Source: an uncultured Planctomycetales bacterium (GTDB lineage: Bacteria > Planctomycetota > Planctomycetia > Isosphaerales > Isosphaeraceae). From it: a stretch of DNA of 46,329 nt. Within the stretch, counting starts at the first letter, position 1, and each line of letters begins with the position of its first letter. The notes under the pieces are model-generated. The model saw nothing but the letters and a program-made list of their open reading frames with translations, had not been told where the DNA came from and searched no databases. Where the stretch lies: NCBI GenBank assembly GCA_903926465.1, contig CAIYJE010000174.1, positions 1-46,329 on the forward strand, written 5' to 3'. This document shows, piece after piece, positions 16,174-26,218 of this stretch. The translations under genes and the position numbers were made by a program.

Positions 16174-17670
16174 ATGCCGATTCGCCTGTATAACACGCTG
16201 ACCCAGACCAAGGAGGATTTGCAGACGGTGGTCCCCGGCCGGGTTGGGATGTACGTCTGTGGACCCACGGTCTATTCCTTCAGCCACATTGGTCACATGG
16301 TCGGTCCTGTGATTTTTGACACCATCAAGCGTTATCTCGTCTACAGCGGGTACGAGGTGACGTGGGTGGTGAACATCACCGACGTGGACGACAAGCTGAT
16401 CCAGCGCGTGCAGGCCGAGGGGGCCACCCCAGCCGACATGGCCGCACGAGTGAAGGCGCTGGCGGAGACGGTAACGGCCGATTATCTCGACTGTCTGAAG
16501 GCGCTCGGGGTTGATGGCATTGACCAGATGCCCAGAGCCACCGAACACATTCCGGGCATCCTGGAGATTACCCAGGGGCTCATCGAAAAAGGAAACGCCT
16601 ACGCATCAGGCGGCGACGTTTACTTCGACGTCACGACCGACGCCGATTACGGCAAGCTCAGCCATCGCGATTTCGAGGAACTTGAAGCCGGCGCGCGGGT
16701 CGATCCTGGCGACAAGAAGCGCAATCCTGGTGACTTTGCGCTTTGGAAAGGCTCCAAGCCGGGTGAACCGGCCTGGGACAGCCCCTGGGGGCCTGGCCGG
16801 CCTGGCTGGCATATCGAGTGCTCGGCCATGAGTATGAAGCTTCTGGGCCCACACTTTGATATCCATGGCGGCGGCTTGGATCTGGTGTTCCCCCACCATG
16901 AAAACGAGGTTGCCCAGTCCGAATGTTATTCCGGGAAGCCGTTCGCAACCTACTGGTTGCACAATGGCTTGTTGACCAAGGGGGGGAAAAAGATCAGCAA
17001 GTCCGACCCCGAGACCATCGTCGAGATGCGGGATCTGCTGGCACGTCATCAGCCAGACACCATTCGGGCCTTGCTGCTCTCAAGCCATTATCGGCGGCCG
17101 ATCGACTACTCAAACGATCGACTGGACGAGCTAGACCGTGCCCTGCGCGGGTTTCGTACCTTCTTTGACCGCTTCGAGCGGATCACCGGCCAGTCTTTCT
17201 ACAGTTTGAACGCGTCTTCCCAGAAGACGGCCGGAGCCGAGTTTCCGGATGAGGTCAGCGACCTGCGTCGCCAGTTTCTGGACGCGATGGACGATGACTT
17301 CAATACCGGCGGGGCGCTGGGTGTTTTGTTTGACCTGCTGCGGGTTTTGAACCGTTATGCAGACCTGCAGCAACTGGATAAGCCGCCTGTGGATGCTGCC
17401 GTGCAAGCTCGATTCGTGGCCGGCGTGGTCACGCTCAGAGAGCTCGCGGGCCTGCTCGGTCTTTTCCGTGAACCCTCCAAGTCGGCGGAAGCCGACTCGG
17501 GCGATCGTCTTACGGGCCCACTGCTTGATTTGCTGGTGAGCCTTCGGACCTCCCTTCGCAAGAGCAAGAACTTTGCGCTTTCCGACGAGATCCGCGATCG
17601 CCTGACCGAACTGGGTGTGATTCTCGAAGATGGCGCGGGGGGGACCCGCTGGAAAATTACAGACCGCTGA
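16174..17670 (+). CDS. cysS: Cysteinyl-tRNA synthetase
   Basis: 498 residues from ATG 16174 with GGGA 7 bases upstream; the frame also runs back into ispF from a TTG at 16105. It is a class I aminoacyl-tRNA synthetase. YVCGPTVYSFSHIGH carries the zinc Cys and the HIGH motif, VVNITDVDDKLI follows, HGGGLDLVFPHHENE is the zinc/active-site segment, and GGKKISKSD is the KMSKS loop. The DALR-like anticodon-binding helical region fills residues ~380-460. It charges tRNA-Cys in the cytoplasm. It lies between ispF and ruvC, reading the same way. Confidence 0.97.
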   Translation: MPIRLYNTLTQTKEDLQTVVPGRVGMYVCGPTVYSFSHIGHMVGPVIFDTIKRYLVYSGYEVTWVVNITDVDDKLIQRVQAEGATPADMAARVKALAETVTADYLDCLKALGVDGIDQMPRATEHIPGILEITQGLIEKGNAYASGGDVYFDVTTDADYGKLSHRDFEELEAGARVDPGDKKRNPGDFALWKGSKPGEPAWDSPWGPGRPGWHIECSAMSMKLLGPHFDIHGGGLDLVFPHHENEVAQSECYSGKPFATYWLHNGLLTKGGKKISKSDPETIVEMRDLLARHQPDTIRALLLSSHYRRPIDYSNDRLDELDRALRGFRTFFDRFERITGQSFYSLNASSQKTAGAEFPDEVSDLRRQFLDAMDDDFNTGGALGVLFDLLRVLNRYADLQQLDKPPVDAAVQARFVAGVVTLRELAGLLGLFREPSKSAEADSGDRLTGPLLDLLVSLRTSLRKSKNFALSDEIRDRLTELGVILEDGAGGTRWKITDR

Positions 17671-17701
17671 CCGCCCCTGGTCGTCCAGGATGGAGTGACC
17701 A

Positions 17702-18271
17702 TTGGCGAGCATGAAGCCACAGACGAGTTCGTTGCCAGTTCCGGCGCCGCGTTCCGGGCCTGATCGGGTTCTGGGTATCGATCCCGGCTTGAACGTAACC
17801 GGCTACGCGGTACTTGAACGCGAGCCCGGGCTGGCCGGAGCGGCTCGGGTTCTTGAGGCTGGGATCATTCGAACCCAGCGCGCCTCCGAAGATATGGGGA
17901 CCCGCCTGGGAATCATTCACCAGGGAGTGCTGGAGGTTCTCGAGCTATTTCAGCCGTCTGCCATGGCGCTTGAGCAAGTTCACACCCACCTCAAGCGGCC
18001 TCGTACGGCCGTACTCATGGCTCACGCCCGTGGTGTGATCTTGCTGGCGGGTCAGCTTCGGGGCGTGCCGGTTCATGGCTATGCGGCGGCCCGCATCAAG
18101 AAGACCCTCACCGGCAGTGGTCGCGCACCCAAAGATCAGATGCAGCGTGCCATCCAGACCGAGCTCAAACTGCCCTGCTTGCCGGAACCGCATGACGTTG
18201 CCGATGCCTGCGCCGTGGCACTCTGCCATTTGCTGACGGCCCGGATGCGAACGATGCTCGGGGATCTTTGA
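17702..18271 (+). CDS. ruvC: Crossover junction endodeoxyribonuclease RuvC
   Basis: 189 residues if the TTG at 17702 is used; GGAG lies 6 bases before it, which favours TTG over the ATG at 17711. RVLGIDPGLNVTGYAV gives the first catalytic Asp, MALEQVHTHLKRP the catalytic Glu, and HDVADACAVALCH the last two acidic residues. RuvC resolves Holliday junctions with RuvAB. ruvA and ruvB are not in the window. It sits 31 bases after cysS and probably shares its mRNA. The ~18-residue N-terminal extension before VLGIDPG is proline-rich and probably disordered. Confidence 0.95.
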   Translation: MASMKPQTSSLPVPAPRSGPDRVLGIDPGLNVTGYAVLEREPGLAGAARVLEAGIIRTQRASEDMGTRLGIIHQGVLEVLELFQPSAMALEQVHTHLKRPRTAVLMAHARGVILLAGQLRGVPVHGYAAARIKKTLTGSGRAPKDQMQRAIQTELKLPCLPEPHDVADACAVALCHLLTARMRTMLGDL

Positions 18272-19000
18272 ATTGCTGTGAATCTTGATGCCCGTTGTAA
18301 TTAAAATTAAATATGATCACTCGTTTGTGTCAATGGAATTCCTAAGGCATCGCCGGCCGGTAAGAGCTTGAGTTGCACATCGTGTAAAAGGTTGCCATTC
18401 GATCTGGGCGGTTATCGCTTCAGGTGCGTGTCGGCGTGGATTGTCGGAATGTTGGTGAGTTCATGGGGTAAGAATGGAGCCAGTGGTTCCTGCGGTGCAA
18501 ACGCCAAAGCGTCTGATCTGGCTTTCGTGTTGTGGTTTACGCGCAAGCCGTGCACATGATGAACTGAAGATTCTTGCCTGGCCGCCGTTGTTGCTGTAAG
18601 GCCATTGCCATCGGTGCTCAACTGTTTGGGTTTCAGAACGTCGGGGTCAGAAATGGTCGAGCGTTACTGTCTGATTGACACGCAATCTAATCCTGAGACC
18701 CGATAGGCTGGTTTGTGTAGAAGTATGCACAGAGTCTGGCCTAGATTCATCAATTTCATGCATTCTTCATAATACTTCATAATTCTTCACCATATCATCA
18801 CGTGAAACTATGGGTATGGGTGTTGCTCAAATGTCGATTCGTGCTTAAACTAGAGCCATCGTTTCCGGAAACTCCGAAGCTGAAGTGAGGCAACGGATTG
18901 AGTCTACTCGTGGCTGCTCGGACGCCATCACGAGTTCCTACCTATCGTCTGGCGAGTCGATTCGTTAGGCGATCAAACCAATGCGCGTTGTTGAAACACC
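18272..19000. other. Gene-poor spacer after ruvC
   Basis: About 730 bases. Frames at 18368-18559 and 18898-19101 have no ribosome site or family motif. The only structure I see is a set of short AT-rich repeats at 18764-18793, listed separately. Confidence 0.45.
18764..18793. repeat. Three 10-bp-spaced CTTCA repeats
   Basis: CTTCATAAT occurs at 18765 and 18775 and the related CTTCACCAT at 18785, spaced exactly 10 bases (one helical turn), about 215-235 bases upstream of the gene at 19001. The spacing suggests a possible operator; no regulator is known. Confidence 0.4.
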
Positions 19001-19654
19001 ATGCGGAAGATTCTGGGTATTTCTTACGAGTGTCTGGAGTTCGCGCGAGCCACCGATCAGATGACGATTTGGCAGGATGGGCTGTACCTCTTGTGCCGTA
19101 AACTTCCAGGCCATACCGACCCCGTGGTCACGATCGTCAAGTTGGGTTTGATCCGCCGATTGCCGGGAATCGTGAGCGAGGCTTGCCGACATCGTGCGTT
19201 TGTGGGCCGAGATTACCATGACGATCTGATTGCACCCATGCTGGTGCAATCTCGTCTTGAGGATTATCTACATTCCTTGCGTGAGCTAGCAACGCTCGAT
19301 TCCGCGAGCTTGGGTCCGGTTGTCCGATGCCAGAAGTATCTGGCGGATGAGATCGAGAGAGCCACAGGACTTGAGGCACGGGCGCTTGCGGCACGCTATC
19401 TCCACTTTCACCTTCCAAGACTGGCACCCGCTTACGATCGTGCTCTCACCAAGGTTCTGGGCAAAGTCTGTGTCAGGCGTATTCACAGAAGTGATATTCC
19501 GGATGGCGGAGACCCGGCATACTCACAGTTTTGCGCACAGATTCTTTTGCTCCAAGAGGAAATCGAAGAAAACTTTGAGTTCCGGTTGACTCTTCGCCAG
19601 ATTGAGCGACTCCTCCAGTTTCTTTCTCAGCGAGGTGTCGCTACCGAATCTTAG
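19001..19654 (+). CDS. Unknown 217-residue protein
   Basis: Starts MRKILGISYECLEFARA. No signal peptide or membrane segment, so it is probably cytoplasmic. The sequence is rich in His and Arg. The most distinctive stretch is ARYLHFHLPRLAPAYDRAL (res ~128-146), reminiscent of the LHF-x-P-x-x-P-x-x-D motif seen in some uncharacterised bacterial proteins. The C-terminus is helical (LRQIERLLQFLSQRG). The ribosome site is weak, so the start could differ. It stands alone between long spacers and reads toward the membrane-protein gene 150 bases downstream. I do not recognise the function. Confidence 0.55.
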   Translation: MRKILGISYECLEFARATDQMTIWQDGLYLLCRKLPGHTDPVVTIVKLGLIRRLPGIVSEACRHRAFVGRDYHDDLIAPMLVQSRLEDYLHSLRELATLDSASLGPVVRCQKYLADEIERATGLEARALAARYLHFHLPRLAPAYDRALTKVLGKVCVRRIHRSDIPDGGDPAYSQFCAQILLLQEEIEENFEFRLTLRQIERLLQFLSQRGVATES

Positions 19655-19805
19655 CAGATTCAGTACGGACCTCTTTTGTAGCCAGTGTCCGTGTTGGTGC
19701 ATCATTCGTTTGTGCGTATGAGTGCTAACTTGGCCAGGAAAGACCGAGATCTGGGGGGTTGTTGCTCGTGAACGTGCTCGTTGTGGTCTATCCGGAGTCT
19801 TGTAG

Positions 19806-21644
19806 GTGAAATCCCAATCAGTCCGGAATTCTGGTTCTCTGTTTACAGAATCTGGACTCTATCTATTGGCCGCGCTCTTCGTTGGAATCGTGTTGGTATT
19901 GTCGCTGCGGCTCTGGGAGTCTGATCTACAAGTACCGATTCATTACACGGTAGGGGGAGATTCGGACTTTTTCCTGGCACTTTTCAAGAATACCCTGGAG
20001 ACCGGTTGGTATACGAATGCCCCACGGTTGGGTGCACCGGGCGTGATGGACCTTCATGACTTTCCAGACCTGATGACGAGTACTTTCGTTCTGGCTTCGG
20101 TGCTCGGACAATTAACGGACAACTTGGGTTATGTCTTCAACGGGTTCTATGGACTCACATTTCTGTTGGCAACCTGGACCTCGCTTTTCGTGATGCGAAG
20201 GGTGGGGGTCACTGGTCCGGTTTCGGTCGCCATGAGCCTGATCTTTGCCTTTAGTCCCTACCACTTTTATCGGGGGATGAATCATCCCCATTATTCCGCG
20301 TATTTTCCCGTGCCACTGGTTCTCTTGATCTGCCTTTGGATCATCGAGGGAAAAACGCTTTTTGTCGGACCAGCCACTGTTTGGCTTCCGCGCTGGCAAT
20401 GGAGTTGGTCCAGGGGGCTCTCCGCCGTTCTCGCAATCGTTTTGATATCCATTGCTGGTCCGTATTACGCAATTTTTGGAGTCGTACTTTTACTTGCCTC
20501 GGGACTCATCGCGGTCGTGCGTTGTCCCGCTCGCTGGGAACGTGGAATCGAGGCATCGAGCTTGGTTTTGCTGGTTGCTGCGCTTTACGCCGTCCAGATG
20601 GTGCCGTACTGGACTTATCGGATCAAGAATGGCGTGAATCCGCAGGCGGTTCAGCGTGATAGCTCCGATTATTATTCCTTTGCTCTGAGCCTGAATAACC
20701 TGTTAATGCCATCTGCCTGGCACCCAATTCAGGCCGTGCGTCCGCTTAGTCTGGGGTATGAGCCAGTTCCAGATCTGTCCTCAAATGCTGCATTTCATGA
20801 CCAGAACGAGGCCGTGGGCTCGAATCCACTGGGATTGGTGGGTAGCTGTGGATTACTGGCGTTGGTGCTCACTGGGGTGGCGGCGCCTGTGATCTGGACC
20901 CAAAGCCTTCCGCATCTGGCGAATCTGGCAAGTCTGTCGCTGGCAGCGCTGGTGTTCTCACTGACGGGTGGCTTCAGTGAAATCATTGCCCTGCATATCA
21001 CCCCCCTGCTCCGAAGCTATAACAGGATGGCGGTGTTTCTGAGCTTCATGGCGCTACTGGCGATGGCAATTCTGATCAATGCAGGCTTCAAAGCCTGGGC
21101 GACCAGTGTTCGCCGCCGCTATGCTCTGATTGGTCTGGTCGCGGTAGGCACATCTCTGGCGCTTTGGGAGCAGATTCCCGCGGCGATTGTGCCGGCCTAT
21201 GCGCGTGACCGCCTCATTTATCAGTCTGACCATGACTTTGTTCAAAAGATAGAAGCAAACGTAAAGTCTGGATCCCTGATCTTTCAATTGCCCATCGTTG
21301 AGTTTCCCGAGAGTCAGTCCTCGGAAATCTCTCAATACGATCAGATGCGTGGGTTTTACCATTCCAAGCAGCTGCGTTGGAGCTTTGGTGCCATCAAAGG
21401 GCGACGGTCGTCGGTCTGGCAGAAATCGGTCGCTACGCGTCCTGTTTCAGACTTCCTGGATGCAATTCGAAAAGCAGGATTCGCTGGGGTCTATGTGAAT
21501 CGGCTGGGCTACGCGGATCAAGGCCTGAGAATCTTGGGTGAACTTGAGTCGAATCTGGGGTCTCCACAATTTGTAAGTCGGCAAGGTGATTTGCTGTTCT
21601 TTCCTCTGGGAACTCCTGCTGCTACGTCTCCAACAGGACGGTGA
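19806..21644 (+). CDS. Polytopic membrane protein, GT-C glycosyltransferase-like
   Basis: 612 residues from GTG 19806. About ten or more hydrophobic segments span residues ~18-450. An extracytoplasmic loop after the first segment contains GGDSDFFLALFKNTLETG and LHDFPDLMT, a placement and acidic pattern like GT-C glycosyltransferases, which use lipid-linked sugars. FAFSPYHFYRGMNHPHYS lies in the membrane core. The last ~160 residues are soluble and alpha/beta, with IFQLPIVEFPES and VSRQGDLLFFPLG. The donor and acceptor are unknown. The next gene, 79 bases downstream, encodes another membrane protein, so the two may be co-transcribed. Confidence 0.6.
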   Translation: MKSQSVRNSGSLFTESGLYLLAALFVGIVLVLSLRLWESDLQVPIHYTVGGDSDFFLALFKNTLETGWYTNAPRLGAPGVMDLHDFPDLMTSTFVLASVLGQLTDNLGYVFNGFYGLTFLLATWTSLFVMRRVGVTGPVSVAMSLIFAFSPYHFYRGMNHPHYSAYFPVPLVLLICLWIIEGKTLFVGPATVWLPRWQWSWSRGLSAVLAIVLISIAGPYYAIFGVVLLLASGLIAVVRCPARWERGIEASSLVLLVAALYAVQMVPYWTYRIKNGVNPQAVQRDSSDYYSFALSLNNLLMPSAWHPIQAVRPLSLGYEPVPDLSSNAAFHDQNEAVGSNPLGLVGSCGLLALVLTGVAAPVIWTQSLPHLANLASLSLAALVFSLTGGFSEIIALHITPLLRSYNRMAVFLSFMALLAMAILINAGFKAWATSVRRRYALIGLVAVGTSLALWEQIPAAIVPAYARDRLIYQSDHDFVQKIEANVKSGSLIFQLPIVEFPESQSSEISQYDQMRGFYHSKQLRWSFGAIKGRRSSVWQKSVATRPVSDFLDAIRKAGFAGVYVNRLGYADQGLRILGELESNLGSPQFVSRQGDLLFFPLGTPAATSPTGR

Positions 21645-21723
21645 TGATGCTTGGAGCTGAAGCCCACACTTGATGTGCCTGCGCAGATTGATCTTGATCC
21701 ACCTGTTTACCAAGAGTTAAGCG

Positions 21724-23727
21724 ATGAGTCTGAACCCCGTTGAGAAATCGTGGTATCTTCGCCCAAGGTTTCATGGGTTTCATGTGACGCAGTTGATCAC
21801 GCTGATCATCCTGATTGGGTTGCCGTTTGTGCCTGCGTTGATGAATGGATTTGTAAACTGGGACGATGATTCCAACTTTCTGAACAATCAAGACTTCCGC
21901 GGTCTGTCTTGGCCTCACATTCGCTGGGCGTGGACCACGTTTCTTCTCGATGTTTATCAACCGCTGGCGTGGATGTTGCTTGAACTGGAATACACGTTCT
22001 GTGGGCTTGGCCCGTGGGGTTATCACGCCCTCAGTCTCATCTTGCACGTGGCCGTCTGCCTGATGGTTTTGGTTTTCATTCTTGAACTGCTGGAACGCGT
22101 GAGGGGCCAAGAGAACCCGGTCGGTACTCGATATGCTACCATGGCTTCGGTGTTGCTGTTCGCCGTTCATCCCTTGCGGGTTGAGGTGGTGGCGTGGGTT
22201 TCTTGCCAGCCATATTTACCGTGTGTGTTGTTTTACGTAATTGCGTTGTGGGCTTACCTGCGAGCCCATCCGAAACCTGCCGAAATTCAACCTGCCTGGC
22301 TTTGTATTGCCTGGGTGGCTGCTGCTGCGGCCGTGCTGTTCAAGGCGGTGGCGCTTTCGCTTCCCTTGGTGCTGATGATTCTGGACCTGTATCCCTTGCG
22401 TCGAATGGGAGGGCCGGTTGGTCATTGGTTTGGTCCGATAGCTCGCAGAGCGTGGCTGGAAAAGTTGCCGTTCTTTGCCTTGGCCGGCGGATTCGCGCTG
22501 CTAGCGGTTCTGGGTCGTGGGGCTACTGCGGAAGCGGTTCCAACCGAACTTAACCAGGTCTCAACCCGGCTAGTGAAAGCGGCTTATGGGATTTCATTTT
22601 ATGTCTCCGAGTCTGTCTACCCTGTACGTCCAAGCGTATACCACCCACCGCCAACGAATCTGAAGGTCACAGAGTACCCCTATTTCGTGGCTACCCTGGC
22701 TGTTGGGGTGATAACAATGGCGGTACTATTACTGGGGCGAAGGGCTCCGGGATTGGCAGCGGTCTGGGCGGCCTATATTGCAACTCTCTTACCCCACCTG
22801 GGTTTGGCCGTCAACGATACCAAGCTGGTTGCCGAACGCTATTCCTATATCTCCACTCTGCCCTGGGTCGTTTTGTTGGCCTATTGTTTGAGTCTGCCTT
22901 CGGTCTGGAAGTATCGTCATCGACTGATCATTCCCCTGGCGTTGGTGACTGCAATCTTTTCGGTCCAGACCTGGAAACAGTGTCATGTGTGGGGAAGTAG
23001 TGAGGGGTTGTATCGTCAGGCGCTTGCCAATACCGATCCCAATGATCCGTTTTTACTGAATAATCTGGGAGCCGAGTTGCTGGACAAAGGGGCAACCGAG
23101 GAAGCCGAATCCTGTTTTCGACGTGCCCTAGCCCTGAAACCCGATGACTTTGGATCTCTGAATAATCTGGGTTTGATTCTACTGCAGCGAGATCAGCCGG
23201 GTGCTGCGGCCACTTGTTTTGCAAAGTCCATCGAGGTTGAGCCGATTTTTGCAGATGCGCACAAGAATCTGGGGGTTGCGCTGGAGCGGCAAGGTCTGCT
23301 GGATCAAGCCGAGGCCAGGTATCTAGATGCCGTCAAGATTGATCCAACGTTCTCGGTAGCCCTGGCAGCCTTGGCGGCTTTGGAGACGCGTCAAGGGCGA
23401 ATCCTTGATGCGACGGCTCACTACTCAAGGGCCGTGGCGTCCGACCCTGACCAGCCTGATTGGCTGGCGGCGCTGGGTACCATGCTTGCCCGCCAAGGGC
23501 AATTCGAGCGTGCGATTGTGAGCCTCCGATCAGCGGTGCGGCTCCGACCCGGATATCTGGATGCACGGGCGAACCTTGGCATGGCGCTCATGAATCAGGG
23601 AGATGCCAGGGGTGCCGAGCAAGAGTTTCAGCGTGTATTGCGCACGCGTTCCGACCACCCGGTGGCACTCAGGGGTCTGGCAACCATCCGGCAACGAAAG
23701 TCAGGGACTGGCTTCCAAGGTCAATGA
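21724..23727 (+). CDS. Membrane protein with C-terminal TPR repeats (TMTC-like)
   Basis: 667 residues. Residues ~20-420 are polytopic, with an acidic FVNWDDDSNFLNNQDFRGLSW loop after the first segment and HPLRVEVVAWVS later, the pattern of planctomycete TPR membrane proteins that resemble eukaryotic TMTC/PMT-type O-mannosyltransferases. From ~430 at least six tetratricopeptide repeats follow (for example LLNNLGAELLDKGATEEAES and DAHKNLGVALERQGLLDQAE), with the consensus small/aromatic positions intact. The WDDD acidic residues sit where GT-C enzymes hold their catalytic aspartate. It may glycosylate exported proteins or act as a scaffold; neither is proven. Confidence 0.7.
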   Translation: MSLNPVEKSWYLRPRFHGFHVTQLITLIILIGLPFVPALMNGFVNWDDDSNFLNNQDFRGLSWPHIRWAWTTFLLDVYQPLAWMLLELEYTFCGLGPWGYHALSLILHVAVCLMVLVFILELLERVRGQENPVGTRYATMASVLLFAVHPLRVEVVAWVSCQPYLPCVLFYVIALWAYLRAHPKPAEIQPAWLCIAWVAAAAAVLFKAVALSLPLVLMILDLYPLRRMGGPVGHWFGPIARRAWLEKLPFFALAGGFALLAVLGRGATAEAVPTELNQVSTRLVKAAYGISFYVSESVYPVRPSVYHPPPTNLKVTEYPYFVATLAVGVITMAVLLLGRRAPGLAAVWAAYIATLLPHLGLAVNDTKLVAERYSYISTLPWVVLLAYCLSLPSVWKYRHRLIIPLALVTAIFSVQTWKQCHVWGSSEGLYRQALANTDPNDPFLLNNLGAELLDKGATEEAESCFRRALALKPDDFGSLNNLGLILLQRDQPGAAATCFAKSIEVEPIFADAHKNLGVALERQGLLDQAEARYLDAVKIDPTFSVALAALAALETRQGRILDATAHYSRAVASDPDQPDWLAALGTMLARQGQFERAIVSLRSAVRLRPGYLDARANLGMALMNQGDARGAEQEFQRVLRTRSDHPVALRGLATIRQRKSGTGFQGQ

Positions 23728-24582
23728 TCTCTGTGCGGGGCTGTATGCACGCGTGCCTATTACCGTGATTATGTTGCCTGCTTTTTTTGGAGATCAGCCC
23801 AAAGCACTCGAAAGTGGATTGATTGGTTTCCGCTATAGCACAAAGCGTCTTATACGCTGGATTTGTCTCCGATAGGTTATTCGGTAAGAAGCCCACTCGC
23901 TTGCGTTCCGACCTTATATCTCCGCTCAACGGCTTGGCCCAGTCGTCTACCACGCATTGGTGAACCGCCCTGCAAATCGATCCGGCCGACTTCACCTGGA
24001 CTTATTTCTTCAGGGCGAAAGTTTTCCACGCGTTCGAACCATCTCTGGGTTTCTTTCGTAATTGGCGCCAGAGGTCGAAACAGGGTTCCAAGTCTGGCCC
24101 AGATCGAGCAATCTGGTGCCGGATGTGAAGCGTTTGGATTCATTTAGTGAGGTAAGCTCTGGGTTCTAGAGGTGCAGTAAGAAGGAGATCGAGCGTTTTT
24201 GATGAGAAGATTGTATGAAGGCGTCAAAGCGAACTAGCAAGGTATCTGTAAAAAAGCGAGAGATAATCGGGTGAGTTGGATGCTGGAACATAAATAATGT
24301 GGTGTAATTCGTCAGGCTCGCGCAGTCTTGATTGTACCTACAGGGGTAGCAGACACGGGCTTGGGTTGGGCTAAAACCTTGAAGAATGTGTGAAATTATG
24401 CAGTGTAAAAGAGCAAAGTATTATTCACGCCAAGCTCATCAAGGCTTCACACATTTTCGAGTTCTCCCGGGTACTATTAGCGTGTCGGGAAAAAGTCGCG
24501 AGTTATCCAACGGGAGGCGTTGGTGAACTGTTCCTGCGACTACATACTTGCTCGACGCGGAACATCTCAGGAGTTGTGATTC
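23728..24582. other. Long spacer and leader upstream of the second DUF1559 gene
   Basis: About 850 bases. Overlapping frames on both strands (23863-24147 plus, 23877-24143 minus) show no recognisable domain or ribosome site; either could be a decayed gene. The last ~180 bases are AT-rich and probably hold the promoter of the DUF1559 gene. Confidence 0.4.
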
Positions 24583-25701
24583 ATGGTCCCGATTGCTTCA
24601 GCCAAGGCTCGTCGCGGTTTTACGCTGATCGAGCTACTGGTGGTCATTTCCATCATTGGCGTCCTCGTTGCCCTCTTGCTTCCCGCTGTTCAGGCCGCTC
24701 GTGAGGCCGCTCGTCGTACCCAGTGCGCGAACAACCTCAAGCAGATTGGTCTTGCACTCGCCAGCTACGAAAGTTCGAACAAGTCTCTTCCTCCTGGTGG
24801 TGAATCAACCACCTACCGTGTCACCACCCTGAACGGCCGAGGTGGTTACATTGAGTCGGGAAATTTGATTGTTCCCGCCGCCACCGCATTCATCGACGGT
24901 GGTTGGAGCACCAACGCCCGTTTGATGGCTTATCTTGAGAAGGGCAATCTGTACAATCAGATGAACTTCCAGCTTGATTACAACAATGCGACCGGTGCCA
25001 ATTTCACCGCCAGCAGCGCTGTGGTCAACGTGTTCATCTGCCCCGCCGCCGCTCGGCTTGGTAACGGTGGTCAAGACGGTATTGATCCTAATGATACGTT
25101 CTCAGTTGCCAGTGGTCATGGGTACGGTTTTAATGACTACGCCGCTACGGTTTACACCGACATCGGTGTTGACACCAATGGTGGCTATGGCACCAAGGCT
25201 ACTCCTTACCGGAACAAGACGACCCGCGCTGATGGTCTGCTTGCTAAGGGATCTACTCGTATTGCTCAGGTGACTGACGGTCTGAGTAATACGATTGCTT
25301 TCGGTGAAGACGCTGGTCGTGACGCTCGGTTTATCAGCCCTTACACCGAAGGCTATATTGACAACGACTTCACCGCAGTGACCCGTCCCGTCTCTGGTCC
25401 TGCTGCTCGCCGCCGTTACTGGCGCTGGGCCGAGCCTGATACCGCCTTTGGCGTGTCTGGCCAGCCAAATAACAAGTACGGTGTCGACCATGAGGCGACC
25501 GAATGGGGTGCAACCACGGTTTCTGCCGGCAACAACTCTGGTGTTAACGATGAACTGGCTTCCTCGCACGGTATCGGAGCTCACGTTCTGATGGGCGACG
25601 GCACGGTTCGTATGATCAAGAACGAAATCAGCGTCGGTGTGCTTCGAGCACTGGTGACCCGTGCTGGCCAGGAAACGATCAACGATTCTGACTTCGACTG
25701 A
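24583..25701 (+). CDS. DUF1559 pseudopilin-like protein, probably highly expressed
   Basis: 372 residues, with AGGAG 9 bases before the ATG. The prepilin-like leader [12 protein letters not shown] and its hydrophobic helix (res ~10-34) are followed by [20 protein letters not shown], and the protein ends [15 protein letters not shown] and [11 protein letters not shown]. It shares its N-terminal ~65 residues almost unchanged with the DUF1559 protein at 7704-8942, but the middle region differs. Codon choice leans to CGT, GGT, GCT, AAC, AAG and TAC far more than in its neighbours, which suggests strong expression. A 16-bp hairpin lies 93 bases downstream. The likely role is a surface or fibre subunit. 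Confidence 0.9.
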   Translation: MVPIASAKARRGFTLIELLVVISIIGVLVALLLPAVQAAREAARRTQCANNLKQIGLALASYESSNKSLPPGGESTTYRVTTLNGRGGYIESGNLIVPAATAFIDGGWSTNARLMAYLEKGNLYNQMNFQLDYNNATGANFTASSAVVNVFICPAAARLGNGGQDGIDPNDTFSVASGHGYGFNDYAATVYTDIGVDTNGGYGTKATPYRNKTTRADGLLAKGSTRIAQVTDGLSNTIAFGEDAGRDARFISPYTEGYIDNDFTAVTRPVSGPAARRRYWRWAEPDTAFGVSGQPNNKYGVDHEATEWGATTVSAGNNSGVNDELASSHGIGAHVLMGDGTVRMIKNEISVGVLRALVTRAGQETINDSDFD

Positions 25702-25794
25702 TCACCTTAGTTTCCCACCGTACTTGGCATTTGTCCTAAATGCTTGATAAAGTTCATTGACTCGCTGAATGAAGTCTTCCGTTCAAAAGCTAAC

Positions 25795-25830
25795 AACCCA
25801 TTCTGGCAACTTTCGTTGCCAGAATGGGTT
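25795..25830 (+). terminator. Perfect 16-bp hairpin after DUF1559
   Basis: AACCCATTCTGGCAAC, TTTC, GTTGCCAGAATGGGTT. It lies 93 bases past the stop. No T-run follows, so it may protect the mRNA 3' end or terminate with help from other factors. Confidence 0.6.
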
Positions 25831-26218
25831 GGTCTAGTATATGAGATTGAATTAGAAAGACAGGAGTTGGGTGTTCGAAGATTGTAGTTCATAGCCAATC
25901 ATGATCGGGTTGAGCGTGCAGTATGGATTCCCCAACTGTTGCTTCAGGTTGTTTGTATTTGCAAGCTATTCGTGTTCATGGTCTTCTGCTAGCTGTTTTA
26001 AAGATGCTTAACGTCAATGACCAATACTCTCCCATGTATTTTGAACAATAATGGGATGCATACCTAAACATGAAAAAAGAATGCATTTGCGAGAGTTAAT
26101 TGGAACCGTTAAAGTACATGCCGTCCAATCGAATCTCACCTGCTGAGTCGCAACGAGTTCTGATACCTGGCCGTTTGTCCTTGGTCTTCCAACGGTGTTC
26201 CGAGGAGTTGGGTTGTTT
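25831..26218. other. Spacer before the tandem paralogue pair
   Basis: About 390 AT-rich bases without a convincing gene. It should contain the promoter of the gene at 26219. Confidence 0.35.

Noticed and set aside
17131-17712. 193-codon minus-strand frame
   Set aside because: Antisense to cysS.
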